This document shows positions 44,236 to 53,617 of a DNA stretch of 64,000 bases, one piece after another; position 1 is the stretch's first letter, and each line of letters starts with the position of its first letter. Source of the DNA: Mesorhizobium sp. M4B.F.Ca.ET.203.01.1.1 (GTDB lineage: Bacteria > Pseudomonadota > Alphaproteobacteria > Rhizobiales > Rhizobiaceae); assembly GCF_004791025.1 (NCBI RefSeq), contig NZ_SRUO01000008.1:186001-250000 (forward strand). The letters are read 5' to 3'. Below the pieces are notes generated by a model. It saw nothing but the letters and a program-made list of their open reading frames with translations, searched no databases and was not told the origin of the DNA. Position numbers and translations under genes: made by a program.

Positions 44236-44484
44236 ATGCGCGCTTGGCAGGTTGAGCGACGCAAGCGAACCCGACATCTGATTGAACTCGGCGGTCTGGT
44301 CGTTAAGGCGGGTCTCGTCGAGTTGACCAATGATAATCGCGCCATCATCTACGGCGCACTGCTCTGGATCGCTGCTAAGCTGCAGAGCCATGAAGGCGAG
44401 CATGCGCGAGACCTGTGGGCCGCGAAGGGAAGGCAAGCGTTCGAAGCGGAACAGCACGAGGAGGAAAAGGGGCCACGAACTTAG
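44236..44484 (+). CDS. traD: Conjugal transfer protein TraD
   Basis: This is an 82-residue protein with the RRKRTRHLIELGGLVVKAGLVEL segment typical of Ti-type TraD, a small basic oriT-processing protein. It begins directly after traC. In complete systems traG, the coupling protein gene, follows; here the next gene is ardC on the opposite strand, 50 bases away, so traG has been lost or lies elsewhere. Confidence 0.85.
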   Translation: MRAWQVERRKRTRHLIELGGLVVKAGLVELTNDNRAIIYGALLWIAAKLQSHEGEHARDLWAAKGRQAFEAEQHEEEKGPRT

Positions 44485-44534
44485 CGGCGGTCGGCGCGAG
44501 CGGTGGGCGGCAAAGGCTCCGACAGCCTCAAGGG

Positions 44535-45428
44535 TCACGCAGCCAGACCCTCAACCTTCGCCCGCGCATGCAGAAATTCCACCGCGCGCCCGGCATGTGA
44601 TGCGGCGGTGAATATCGCCCGCGTGTCGTTCTTCAACACTTTCAGCCAGCTTGCGACATAGGCCGCATGGTCGTCGCGCGTCTCGGGCGTCAGTTGAAGA
44701 TCGGCGCAAAGAAAAGCCGCGCCGAGTTCCGCCACCAGCTCTTCCATGGCGTATCCCTCATCGCCGAAGCGCTTGCGCCCAAACTCCCGGTCGAGGCGCG
44801 TCGGGTGCTTCGTCCAATGCACAGTTTCATGGCCGAGGGTGGCGTAATAGCTCTCGGCATCGCGGAAGGCTTCAAAGACCGGCATCCGCACCTGGTCGCG
44901 GGAGATGACGTAGCACGCTGAATTGCCGCCATGCTGGATATCGGCGCCGAGCGCGGCGAAGAAGCTCTCGGCCCGTTCAATGCGCGTGATCGTCTCATCG
45001 CGCGGGGCCGGTCTCGCATAATAGGTCTCGGGCAAGCCTTCCACCTGTTCGGCATTGAAGACGGTATAGCCTTTGAGAAACGGAATGGAGGTTTCGGATT
45101 CCTCGCCGGTTGCCGTGTCGGTCTCGGTGCCGGTGATGCGGCCGGCATAGACCACAAGGCTGCCCTTCTCGCCCTTGCGGACATGCGCGCCGAGATCAAG
45201 CGCCTGTTTGAAGGTAAGCCAGAACGGGGTTGCGTATCCCTTCTCCACCGCTGCCGCCCACAGCATCAGCACGTTGATGCCCTGATAGGGAATGCCGCCC
45301 GCGCGCAGCGGCCGGGTGATGCGGCCGGCGGCATGTCCAGCATTCCACGGCTGATGCCACGGGCGCGTGCCCTGTTCGAGGGCGCGGATAATCTGGTCGG
45401 TGATCTGTTGATAAAGGTCGGTTTTCAT
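44535..45428 (-). CDS. ardC: ArdC-type antirestriction protein
   Basis: This 297-residue protein has the ArdC layout: an N-terminal ssDNA-binding domain (DLYQQITDQIIRALEQGTRPW through GINVLMLW) and a C-terminal zincin-like metallopeptidase domain with the HETVH zinc motif near residue 206 and a downstream AMEELVAELGAAFL helix containing the third ligand glutamate. ArdC protects incoming DNA from host restriction after conjugation. The ATG at 45428 lies next to the leader hairpin at 45447-45470. It is convergent with traCD. Confidence 0.9.
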   Translation of the reverse strand: MKTDLYQQITDQIIRALEQGTRPWHQPWNAGHAAGRITRPLRAGGIPYQGINVLMLWAAAVEKGYATPFWLTFKQALDLGAHVRKGEKGSLVVYAGRITGTETDTATGEESETSIPFLKGYTVFNAEQVEGLPETYYARPAPRDETITRIERAESFFAALGADIQHGGNSACYVISRDQVRMPVFEAFRDAESYYATLGHETVHWTKHPTRLDREFGRKRFGDEGYAMEELVAELGAAFLCADLQLTPETRDDHAAYVASWLKVLKNDTRAIFTAASHAGRAVEFLHARAKVEGLAA

Positions 45429-45446
45429 GGCGGTCTCTTTTGGTTT

Positions 45447-45470
45447 GGGGTTCAGCTCCGTCTGAACCCC
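45447..45470. repeat. Inverted repeat in the ardC leader
   Basis: A nine-base perfect inverted repeat, GGGGTTCAG against CTGAACCCC with a six-base loop, lies 19-42 bases upstream of the ardC start. It could be an operator or an mRNA hairpin near the translation start, giving control of early expression after transfer. Confidence 0.55.
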
Positions 45471-45673
45471 TGCCCGTCGGCGAGACCGGGTTAGGGGGAG
45501 CAACAAGAAAATCGTCAGGGGGAACCACCCGGTTCGCAGCGACTGAGGCGGAGCCGAGGGAGTGAGAATTGGGGGATGGCGATTTTGTTGTTGCTGGGGG
45601 TCGTGAGGGCGGAGCCCTGTCGCCCCCCATCTTGGGCAAGGGATCGTCACCCGAAGGGCGAAGACCCTGCGTA

Positions 45674-45714
45674 GCTCTAGCGAAGCAGGGGCTTCGGGCG
45701 CGTGCGCCTAGAGC
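45674..45714. repeat. Nested inverted repeat downstream of the HEPN gene
   Basis: An outer repeat GCTCTAG/CTAGAGC encloses an inner perfect stem CGAAGC/GCTTCG with an AGGG loop. It begins about 70 bases after the stop of the minus-strand HEPN gene and has no U tract, so it may be an operator, an RNA structure or a decayed terminator. Confidence 0.45.
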
Positions 45715-45784
45715 CCGGTCCTGTGCAGCAGGATGACCCATGTCGGCCAGTTCCGAGGCCGCCTCGCGTCAACTTCTGGCCGCG

Positions 45785-46222
45785 CTACGCGAGAAGCGCG
45801 GATACAGCGGGCACACGTCCCTGCGCCTCACGCAATACCGCCAGAGCCTCGCCCACGAGGGTTGCGTCTCTTGCCCAGGTCTCTGATCCACCCTGAAACT
45901 TTTCGCCATGAACGTAGCTGTTTCTTACGCGGCAAACTCCCTGCACGATGAGCTGGTGGACATTGGCAAGGGGCGTGGGGTGCTCCGGCTGCCATGTCAG
46001 GCCCTCACTCATCAACTTTCGTGGCGGGTCACCGACAAGCGTTGCGGCAACTCCCGCGTTCACGACGTCAGCAAAGAACGTCGGGCCAAGCGCCTTGGCG
46101 AAAGCATCCCAATCAGCTTGAGCGTCGGACCTGTTCTTCAAGAATCCCGTGCGCTTAAGAGCATGCTCAAAACGGCCAAAAAGCCGGGCAAGCTCTCTCC
46201 CGTCATCATAAGGATCAGACAT
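45785..46222 (-). CDS. HEPN-motif protein, third gene of the STAND operon
   Basis: This 145-residue, mostly helical protein contains VRNSYVHGEKF near its C-terminus; Arg100-Asn101 and His105 form the RNx3H (RX4H) motif of HEPN nucleases. The N-terminal LFGRFEHALKRTG segment resembles HEPN proteins annotated as abortive-infection-like. HEPN proteins cut RNA in many toxin and antiphage systems. The start at 46222 has a GGAGG ribosome binding site eight bases upstream. It lies 86 bases after the 284-residue gene on the same strand, so it could be co-transcribed. No direct homologue is known to me. Confidence 0.6.
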   Translation of the reverse strand: MSDPYDDGRELARLFGRFEHALKRTGFLKNRSDAQADWDAFAKALGPTFFADVVNAGVAATLVGDPPRKLMSEGLTWQPEHPTPLANVHQLIVQGVCRVRNSYVHGEKFQGGSETWARDATLVGEALAVLREAQGRVPAVSALLA

Positions 46223-46308
46223 CGGATTCCTCCAAGTTGACAGGATCGCAAGTCTGCAAGACAAGCTTTGGGATGACCCCACAAATCGTCAGGTGGTTTA
46301 TCGAGGGC

Positions 46309-47163
46309 TTAAAGCTTCTTCACTGCCCTCTTGCGGCGAGACCGACGCTCTTCAACGATCAACTGTGCAGGCTTGGCCAAACGGGAAACAGCAGGCGCCT
46401 TAAGGGCTTTGGGTTTTTTGGCTTTTGCGCCCGGCTTTCCGTTGAGTTGACTGTCGTATTCCTCGATAACCGTCGTTGCGAGTTCCACAAATCCGCGTAG
46501 CTTGTCCGCGCGATCCTTCAGAAGCTTCCGCTGCTCTTCGTCGGGATCGGTTGCGTCGGCAAGGTCGCCGTCCGCAATGATGATGCGCAAAATCGGCAAT
46601 TCAATCTGCTCAAGGCCGGCCTTCTGGGCAAGCACGACCCATACCTTTGATTTATCAATTGCGTTATCCGCTGCGTTCGCCAGGCATTGCCTGATGAGGA
46701 TGCGCGCAGAATAGTCGAGGCGCTCCGCCAATTGCAGCCATTGTTGCGATGCCTTGCTTTCTTTGCGCGCACTCTCGGGTGGCAACGGAGGCGCGAAATA
46801 GCGATATGGCCCTGCCTCAGAATCAAGCGACGCCAGCGTTCTTATTATCGGTTCGAGTTCCTGAAACGGGCGGCTGCCGCTTGGCAACTCGTGTCTGTGT
46901 TGCCAAAGGGCGAGGATCGCATCGCGGCACGCTATGACGCGCTGCGGGTGATCCTTCGCAGCTTTCTGTTCGGCATTTTTGATTTGCTCCGCAAGGTAAT
47001 GGACCATCCAGCGCGACAGCGTATCATTGGTGTCGGCGAGCTTCAGTTCGGCGATGAGCTTTTTGCCAAGGGCCAAGATCGCGTCAGCATGTTTCGACAC
47101 TTCCGTCGGATTTGATGAGGAAGAGTTGGACCGTGGGCGGGACTTTCTTGTTGTCATCGTCAT
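46309..47163 (-). CDS. Basic helical protein, second gene of the STAND operon
   Basis: This protein of about 284 residues is helical, with a Ser/Arg-rich start and a strongly basic C-terminal tail (KPGAKAKKPKAL, RRSRRKRAVKKL), which suggests nucleic-acid or acidic-partner binding. I do not recognise a family. Its first ATG at 47163 lies inside the STAND gene, giving an 80-base overlap in another frame; an ATG at 47157 or a GTG at 47100 (17-base overlap) are alternatives. Such an overlap shows tight coupling with the large gene. Confidence 0.6.
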   Translation of the reverse strand: MTMTTRKSRPRSNSSSSNPTEVSKHADAILALGKKLIAELKLADTNDTLSRWMVHYLAEQIKNAEQKAAKDHPQRVIACRDAILALWQHRHELPSGSRPFQELEPIIRTLASLDSEAGPYRYFAPPLPPESARKESKASQQWLQLAERLDYSARILIRQCLANAADNAIDKSKVWVVLAQKAGLEQIELPILRIIIADGDLADATDPDEEQRKLLKDRADKLRGFVELATTVIEEYDSQLNGKPGAKAKKPKALKAPAVSRLAKPAQLIVEERRSRRKRAVKKL

Positions 47164-50100
47164 CTCGGCTTTCGTATCGAGAGTAGCTGCGCCGCCGCTC
47201 GATTTCCACTTTAACGATCATGTCCATATCGAGCTTGCGCAACAGCTGCCGGATGAATGGTAACGACGCCTGGACCCGACTGCCTCTGTTGTCGCTGGTG
47301 TGATCGTCCCTTTCGTGAAACATCCCCCAGGTTTCGATCACCATGGAGGCCGGTTCCTTCGCGTCCAGCCGCCAGTGCCGGCCTTCGCGGTCGGCTACCA
47401 GGTCCATGACATCGATAACGTCATCTGACGGTCGCGGCGCGGGGTAGCGAATTTCCCCTGCCCAAGGATCTTTGTCATCAATCCCCCTTTCGCGCGTGCG
47501 ATCAATTATCCAGCCCTTCAACTGGAACGACCCGGAATCAATCTGCCGATCACTCATGGCTTCAGGGATCGCGTAGTCGTTTGGATCATCGGCACTGTGC
47601 AAAGCACGGAGCAATGCCGACGACCTTTCACGCGAAACAAGGGCGCTTCGGATCGTGCACTCTTCCTGTTGTCTGCCTGACGAGGCGTTCCAGTAACCCC
47701 AAGGGGTCACCACCTCTGGCGACGGAGAGAACACGCGGTCTATATCTTCGCGGCGAACAGATGAAGGCCAATCGGCGTCTTTGATGTCATTTTTCCAGGA
47801 AAGAACATCAAGCGGGATAGGGTCTCGCCGGTCGGCAAGCCAATAGCCGTCCGTGCGGGACAGGTCATGGTATGATCGGAACCATTCTGAAAAGTCGTCC
47901 TCGGTCGTGTCGGGGCTACGGTAGGTTGGCGCAGTGTCCAGAAGCTGCCCAGCCACGATCATCGTAGCGTGGGAGCCCAGATAGAAACGGAGGTCGTCAA
48001 CACTTGGGTATGAGCTATTTGAATGCCGTGTGTCTTCGTAGTCGAACATCTTCCGGCGGCTTCGCGCATCCTCTTGCCAATGCAACCGGCCGAGATACTG
48101 CCAGTCGTCCGTAACGACGGCTGCCACCCGTCGCTGAATATCGCTGCTCAAAAGGCCGAAGCACTTCGCCAGTGGCGGGAACCAATACGACTCCATGTCA
48201 TAGTCAAAATAGAAACGGTCTTCGTCATACGTGCTCGGCGACGAACGTGCGCTTCCGCGCTCATAAGAGCGTGCTTCGATCGCCGGGAACGGCGATACGT
48301 TCACGGCCAAGATTTGTGCGCGTAATTCTGGATCAAGCAATCCAGCATCGATCAGCGCAAGCGCTGCACGTTTCGCCAACTCACGAATGACAACGTGAGC
48401 CTCTGGCGGGCGCATATTTTGGAAGATGAAATCAGAATGAGCGGCGACAATATCGGGGCAATTCCTGGCTGCCCGTGCAAGAGCAATCAGAAACCACTGA
48501 CGTGCATGCAGGTTGTAGAAAAACAGCCCGGCATCGGCAAACGCGCCGCCCACATTGCCGCGAACATACGCAACCAACGCCGAAATGACCGGGCGATGCC
48601 GAAGCTCGCAGAACGCATGAACGGCGTGCGCGGCCTCCCAGCGCCGTGTGGCGCGGGGTGAGGCCAGCGCGCCAAAGACATACCCCGCAACCGCGCTATC
48701 GATATCCCCTCCAGGCGCGAGCGCGGCAGACCACGGCCCGTCGCCGTCGGTATCTTTAAGGACTGCATCGAAAAGTTTCAGACCGAAGCCAAGCGCGTCG
48801 GATGCTTCGCTTCGGGTTACCTTGCCGGCAAGCAGGCCCACCAGCGTAAACAGCCGGCCGACATCTAAAATCTCAGTAACCTCACCGATACCCGTCAGAA
48901 CGACTTCAATGACATCGCCCTCAAGAACGCCGGCCAATTCACAGGCGGTCTTGAACGGCAGCACTTCGTAGTGGCGGCCGCGAGTCACATCCAGGCAATA
49001 GCGGCGGCCGAAGCTGCGTAAGGCGGCAGCTAGGGCTGCCTGGATGGAAAGCCTCGTTTTCCACGCGGCCGGAAACGTCTCGAGGAAGCTCCGGACGTGG
49101 TAAAGGTCAAATTCTGGCGCCTCGGCCAAAGCTATAACAAATTCCGCTTCTTTCCCCGCAGGAATGCGTGCAATGGCCTGCTGAAAAAATTGATCTTGAT
49201 AGAATGGCGGTTCGGATTTGCGGAATCGCTGCTGGGCTTTTGAGAGTTCGTTTGCCACGACCGGATTGACGCCCCGGAAAATCGCGCGCCAATCCTTTTT
49301 GGCATCTTCTTTCCAGCGTGTCGACGGGCGCCCGTTGCCGCTCTCTTCATTGTCCGCATCCTCCTTCCTCTCATCGCGCTCGTGCTGGTCAAGGCGCGTT
49401 TGCAAATCAGGCGCGGCAATACGGTGCTTGGCGAACAGGTCTCGAACCTTGCGCCACGTCGCAACGGTGTGTCCTTGCATCTTGATGTAGTGGTAGCCGA
49501 GATCCGCAACCGACTGTTTCTCGGCCTTCGTCCCACAGGCATCGAGCGCGGAAGCGAGTACATCTGCCTCATTCCATTCCGCACGGAATCCGATCAGGGG
49601 CAGCGCCTTTCGCGCATCCAGCATTTTCCGTTCAACAAGGAACTCAACGGCTGCCGCCAAAACCCTGCCGGGCCGGCCAAAGGCACGGTCGCGCCACCGG
49701 CTTAATATGGCGAAGGATGATACAGGGCAGAGAGCTGCGATGGCCTCAACTGTCCGATGCCAGTCGAAATGCTTGTCCCGTGCAACATAGTCGTAGGTCA
49801 CTTCGGCGCAGCGCGCGAGGTTGTATGCCATTTCAGGCGCAGGTTGCGCCTGATCGGCGGCAGCTTCGGCCAAATCCAAAAGCGCTGCCCAGCGGTCCAC
49901 ATTTTCGTTGCCAACCTTGCTGGCAACCTCAACGGCCTGGTTGAAATAGGCCTCGGCTTCCGACCGGCTTGTGGCGAGCACCGATCTTGCCAAGGTTACA
50001 TACATTTCGGCTTTTGTATCGGCGTGGTCGCGCTCATCCTTTGTCCGTTGAAATGCTTGCGCCGCGTATTGAAGCGCATTGGCTGATAGCCCCGCAGAAC

Positions 50101-53100
50101 GCGCCATGGAACGCGCAAGCGCTGCGAGCGTCGGAGTATAAAGGGGCCTCTTTAGCCCTGCGGTCCAGTCAACAAGCCTCTGAATGGATGTGCTGTCGGT
50201 CGCTTTGGCGCGCACAAGGATGGCCAACCAGAGGTGGGCAACCTGATCGGCGGTACGCCACTCTTCGCGGTGGTTGATCCGCGCGGCAGAAGCGGATTCC
50301 GTGATTGATCGCGAAATGGCGCTCGCCAGCCCTACCTTGCCGGCCCTTTTTACCAGCCGTTCCGCCCAAAGCGTATGCCACGGCAACAAGGCCCCGACGT
50401 CTTCTTGGAACTCCTGGGCTTCTTGCGACTGGGAATAGTTGTTTTCCTTCTCAATCTCGGCACGAAGCTCGGCATGCGCTAGATCAAGCAAATTCAGGGT
50501 CTTTCCGAGCAATGCCGCGTGCACGGCGTAAGCGCGAATGATCGGTGCGCGCCCATCATTGAAACGGGTGCCTACTCCCCGTGGGGGCTCCTTGGGCAGA
50601 TAGCGTGACAAAAGCCTTGCAAGTACCGTCGTCGTGCCGACAGACAGGCGATGGCATGCCTCGACCAACGCGGTCACCGCCATCAACGGACGGTCGTGAG
50701 CGTTCCAGTTGTCGCCCGCGTCGAATGTGACGGATGGCTTGCACAATTGCTTGAGGCACTTTGCAAGAGCCTCTTTTGGGGGCGTGCGATCGACCTCACG
50801 CAATTCCACGACAATAGCCAGCAGGAGATAGACGTTATCGCCTGCGGCAAGCGAAAGGTCGTCAAGGTCTTTGTAGCGGCTGTGATCGACGAACCGATGC
50901 GCAAGGTACCGGCCGACGTTGAAAGGAACCGACGGCGGCGTCCACCCCATTAGGCTGTTGGCGCATGCGCGTGCGCCGTGGATGTTGAAGTATGCGATGG
51001 CCATTTCACCGATATCTTTGTCGGTCATCGTTTCGCGGCCGCGTTCCTTGTTGGAAAGCCGCGACCAGTTGCGCATCCACTCCGTGGCCATGCGTAATCG
51101 GCTGCGCGCATCGCCCTGCAGCTCGGTATAGCCGGACATCAGCGCCGCTTCATAAGCATTGTGCGAGCCGACCCAACTCGATCCAAAAATTTTACGCGAA
51201 ACGAGTTCTTGAGCGCGGCCGGCTTCCATGAGCGCCGAAACCAGATCCGTGTTTCCTTGGAGAAGTGCCCGTTGGCGCTCATCACCTGCGGTCTCGCCGC
51301 CGGCCTTTAAGGCAAGTTTGGCAGCATCGAGATAGCGCTTGGCGCGAAGGCTCGCTTTCAGTGCAAATTGCAGGCGCTGAAGCTCGACATCACGCCGGTC
51401 GAGCGGGTTGAGCTCCGGCAACGCTTCCGAAGAGAGCGCGAGCGCCACCAACTCTTCAAACTGTCCCGCCTCCAGCATAAGTTGCGGCAGTGCCGCTGCA
51501 ACATAGGCGCTACCAGAAGAAAGCGGCTTGATGCTGGCGATGAACGCGCCGAGATCGGCGGCCGTGGGCTTAAATCGTTCCCGGAACCAGCTTTCGGATG
51601 GTTCATCAAAAAACTGGATGGTCTCGCCCGTAACAATAAGCGGTCGCCGAAGATCGTATGCAAAGCTCTTGATGGCGGAGGCTGGAACGCCGGACATTGA
51701 AGACAAAACGGCAATGGGAACAAGAGGCCGCAGGGCCGCAAGACCCGCGCATATGCTGTCAATCTGCGTCTTCCCCACCGCGCCGGCTTCATCACGCATC
51801 CTGGCTATCGCGGCAGCCAGCAGGTTGCCAATCGCCTTTTCGACCGTCGTCGGATTGGGGCCTAGCTCACGCAGAATTTCTGCCAAGGTCCCGCCACCTG
51901 AAATGGCAAGCGCCTGGACACGCGGGTTTTTCGAGCTGAGGCGATGAAATTCATCGATGTCCTGTTCACTGGCGTCCGGAAAAGCGTGGCGCAGATGTGC
52001 GGCGGTCTCATCCCGTCCGAAGGATTCCAGCTCAAGCGACAACGCGCTTGGCGGTGGGTCCAGTTTGTCCTGGCGATGCGACCTGCAGAGCGCAACGATA
52101 CGCACGCCGTCCGGTATCTGTTCTCTTAGCAAATCACGGATGAATGCCCGCGCCTCGCCAATTTCCTCCGCCGCCATCTGCGCATTGTCCGCAGCATCGA
52201 TGATAATGCACAGCAAGGCTCGCGGGTTCTTGGCGCGAAGAAGGCTAACGGCTTGTTCGAGCCGAAAGATAAATTTTTTAAGATAGTCGACAGATCCCGC
52301 GTGCGAGGTCGGAATCAGCAAGTGACATAAGGTCTTGCCGGCGAGCTCGTTGACGATCTGGACGAGCGCATCCTTATGGCGATGACGGTACCCGGTTGCG
52401 CTGCGATACTGGCCGTTTCCAAAGCAATCATAGAGAACGCTCTCAGAGCCAGGCGGCAGCCCGAGATGAATGCGGGTAGCGAAGATCGACTTGCCAATCC
52501 CTCCCTCGGCATGAACCACCACCGGCCTGTTTCCGGCACGGACAATAGCCTTGATCAGGTCCCCTTCTTGCTTGCGTGGGACGACGTCGCTCAATTGCTC
52601 GATAAGACAGGGCGCAGGATAAAGCCGACTCTCGTCCGCCTTCAGGGCCCGCAACACATCCATCCGTTCAATGCTGGGATTGGATGCTGCGTCGGAAAGC
52701 GCCTTGCGATTCACCAGTTCCTTCAATTGCGTCGGTGCATCGACATCGGCATCTGGCAAATACTGGCTGACGTCCTGGAAAAGGATGTTTCGCTGATCCC
52801 ACAGTGCATCGTGTCTGCCTTCAAGCTTCAGCAATTTGCAGAAGTCGGCGAGCTTAGCCCCCTTCAGCCCGGTATATGTTTCCAGCTTCTTCAAATCTGC
52901 TGGCTTGACCACAAGTCCTTTCGCGGCGTTCTCGACCGCTTCCGTCACCGCCTGGCTGATTGGCCGGTTCGATACGAAAAGAAACTCGAGGGTTGGGTGT
53001 CTGCCGATCTTTACCGAAGCTGCAAGAATGGCTTTGTACCATTTGGCAAAGCCGGCGATCGTGTTTTCAAGCCCGCTTGCCGGCCATGGCTTATTTGGAG

Positions 53101-53389
53101 CCTCGGTCGAATGTTTGAGCTGGATATAGCGAACAAGACTTGCCCTAGCAAAATCACGGTCCCCGAAATACTCGGCGAGATCGATCACTTCCTCTCCGGC
53201 TGTAATTGGTCCCTTTGGGGTCTTGTCTGACGGGGATGCGCCCTCGACAGTTACCGACTTGAGGTCCGACCGCGGTGGAAGAAGATGAAGGCAGCGGCGC
53301 GCGGCCCACAGGTAGTGAAACTGGTCGCCGTCACGGCTCGGTCTGACCAGATTGGTCGTCACGGCTTTCTTTTTCGCGGGCTTGCTCAA
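47084..53389 (-). CDS. Cap4-like nuclease / STAND NTPase / helical-repeat protein
   Basis: This 2101-residue protein has three parts. Residues 20-160 resemble Cap4/DUF4297 dsDNA endonucleases: GDQFHYLWAARR at 21-32, Asp70 and the Gln90-x-Lys92 of YIQLKH. A STAND-type NTPase follows, with Walker A EGGIGKS at 295-301 and Walker B CIIIDAADNA at 394-403; the DCFGNG and RHRHKDALVQI region is between them. The remainder to the C-terminus is mainly helical repeats, probably TPR-like, as in AVAST (Avs) sensors, ending in an acidic and aromatic region. A role in antiphage defence is inferred. It starts with TTG, with no ATG in frame before residue 243. Confidence 0.75.
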   Translation of the reverse strand: MSKPAKKKAVTTNLVRPSRDGDQFHYLWAARRCLHLLPPRSDLKSVTVEGASPSDKTPKGPITAGEEVIDLAEYFGDRDFARASLVRYIQLKHSTEAPNKPWPASGLENTIAGFAKWYKAILAASVKIGRHPTLEFLFVSNRPISQAVTEAVENAAKGLVVKPADLKKLETYTGLKGAKLADFCKLLKLEGRHDALWDQRNILFQDVSQYLPDADVDAPTQLKELVNRKALSDAASNPSIERMDVLRALKADESRLYPAPCLIEQLSDVVPRKQEGDLIKAIVRAGNRPVVVHAEGGIGKSIFATRIHLGLPPGSESVLYDCFGNGQYRSATGYRHRHKDALVQIVNELAGKTLCHLLIPTSHAGSVDYLKKFIFRLEQAVSLLRAKNPRALLCIIIDAADNAQMAAEEIGEARAFIRDLLREQIPDGVRIVALCRSHRQDKLDPPPSALSLELESFGRDETAAHLRHAFPDASEQDIDEFHRLSSKNPRVQALAISGGGTLAEILRELGPNPTTVEKAIGNLLAAAIARMRDEAGAVGKTQIDSICAGLAALRPLVPIAVLSSMSGVPASAIKSFAYDLRRPLIVTGETIQFFDEPSESWFRERFKPTAADLGAFIASIKPLSSGSAYVAAALPQLMLEAGQFEELVALALSSEALPELNPLDRRDVELQRLQFALKASLRAKRYLDAAKLALKAGGETAGDERQRALLQGNTDLVSALMEAGRAQELVSRKIFGSSWVGSHNAYEAALMSGYTELQGDARSRLRMATEWMRNWSRLSNKERGRETMTDKDIGEMAIAYFNIHGARACANSLMGWTPPSVPFNVGRYLAHRFVDHSRYKDLDDLSLAAGDNVYLLLAIVVELREVDRTPPKEALAKCLKQLCKPSVTFDAGDNWNAHDRPLMAVTALVEACHRLSVGTTTVLARLLSRYLPKEPPRGVGTRFNDGRAPIIRAYAVHAALLGKTLNLLDLAHAELRAEIEKENNYSQSQEAQEFQEDVGALLPWHTLWAERLVKRAGKVGLASAISRSITESASAARINHREEWRTADQVAHLWLAILVRAKATDSTSIQRLVDWTAGLKRPLYTPTLAALARSMARSAGLSANALQYAAQAFQRTKDERDHADTKAEMYVTLARSVLATSRSEAEAYFNQAVEVASKVGNENVDRWAALLDLAEAAADQAQPAPEMAYNLARCAEVTYDYVARDKHFDWHRTVEAIAALCPVSSFAILSRWRDRAFGRPGRVLAAAVEFLVERKMLDARKALPLIGFRAEWNEADVLASALDACGTKAEKQSVADLGYHYIKMQGHTVATWRKVRDLFAKHRIAAPDLQTRLDQHERDERKEDADNEESGNGRPSTRWKEDAKKDWRAIFRGVNPVVANELSKAQQRFRKSEPPFYQDQFFQQAIARIPAGKEAEFVIALAEAPEFDLYHVRSFLETFPAAWKTRLSIQAALAAALRSFGRRYCLDVTRGRHYEVLPFKTACELAGVLEGDVIEVVLTGIGEVTEILDVGRLFTLVGLLAGKVTRSEASDALGFGLKLFDAVLKDTDGDGPWSAALAPGGDIDSAVAGYVFGALASPRATRRWEAAHAVHAFCELRHRPVISALVAYVRGNVGGAFADAGLFFYNLHARQWFLIALARAARNCPDIVAAHSDFIFQNMRPPEAHVVIRELAKRAALALIDAGLLDPELRAQILAVNVSPFPAIEARSYERGSARSSPSTYDEDRFYFDYDMESYWFPPLAKCFGLLSSDIQRRVAAVVTDDWQYLGRLHWQEDARSRRKMFDYEDTRHSNSSYPSVDDLRFYLGSHATMIVAGQLLDTAPTYRSPDTTEDDFSEWFRSYHDLSRTDGYWLADRRDPIPLDVLSWKNDIKDADWPSSVRREDIDRVFSPSPEVVTPWGYWNASSGRQQEECTIRSALVSRERSSALLRALHSADDPNDYAIPEAMSDRQIDSGSFQLKGWIIDRTRERGIDDKDPWAGEIRYPAPRPSDDVIDVMDLVADREGRHWRLDAKEPASMVIETWGMFHERDDHTSDNRGSRVQASLPFIRQLLRKLDMDMIVKVEIERRRSYSRYESRDDDDNKKVPPTVQLFLIKSDGSVETC

Positions 53390-53617
53390 GGGCCTATCAA
53401 CTCGTCATGATGGCGTGATTGGAGATTTGTGTGATTCTGATTCGCAATCATAGCTGGGCCAAATACTTCCTGACGAAAACTTTCCGCTAACCGCTTCAAT
53501 TTGCTATGAGTTACTACTTCCCAGCGCATTTGGCCGGCTTACGATGGCGGTAGCATTTGGTGGGAACCCAAACTGGAAACACTTGGCCGTAAGTTTCTTC
53601 TCCCGAAGTTCGTTGCC
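53390..53617. promoter_or_regulatory. Divergent control region of the STAND operon and the PIN-like gene
   Basis: This 228-base, relatively AT-rich stretch lies between the minus-strand STAND operon and a plus-strand gene. It should hold the STAND promoter. No ribosome binding site or operator could be assigned. Bases 53510-53617 continue the reading frame of the plus-strand gene after a stop at 53507-53509 but contain no usual start codon. Confidence 0.45.

Larger units (their letters stand above)
45429..45784. other. Non-coding region between ardC and the HEPN gene
   Basis: This 356-base stretch has no convincing gene on either strand. It contains the ardC leader hairpin (45447-45470) and a nested inverted repeat (45674-45714). 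Several short open frames cross it but none has a good start site or recognisable content. Confidence 0.5.
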
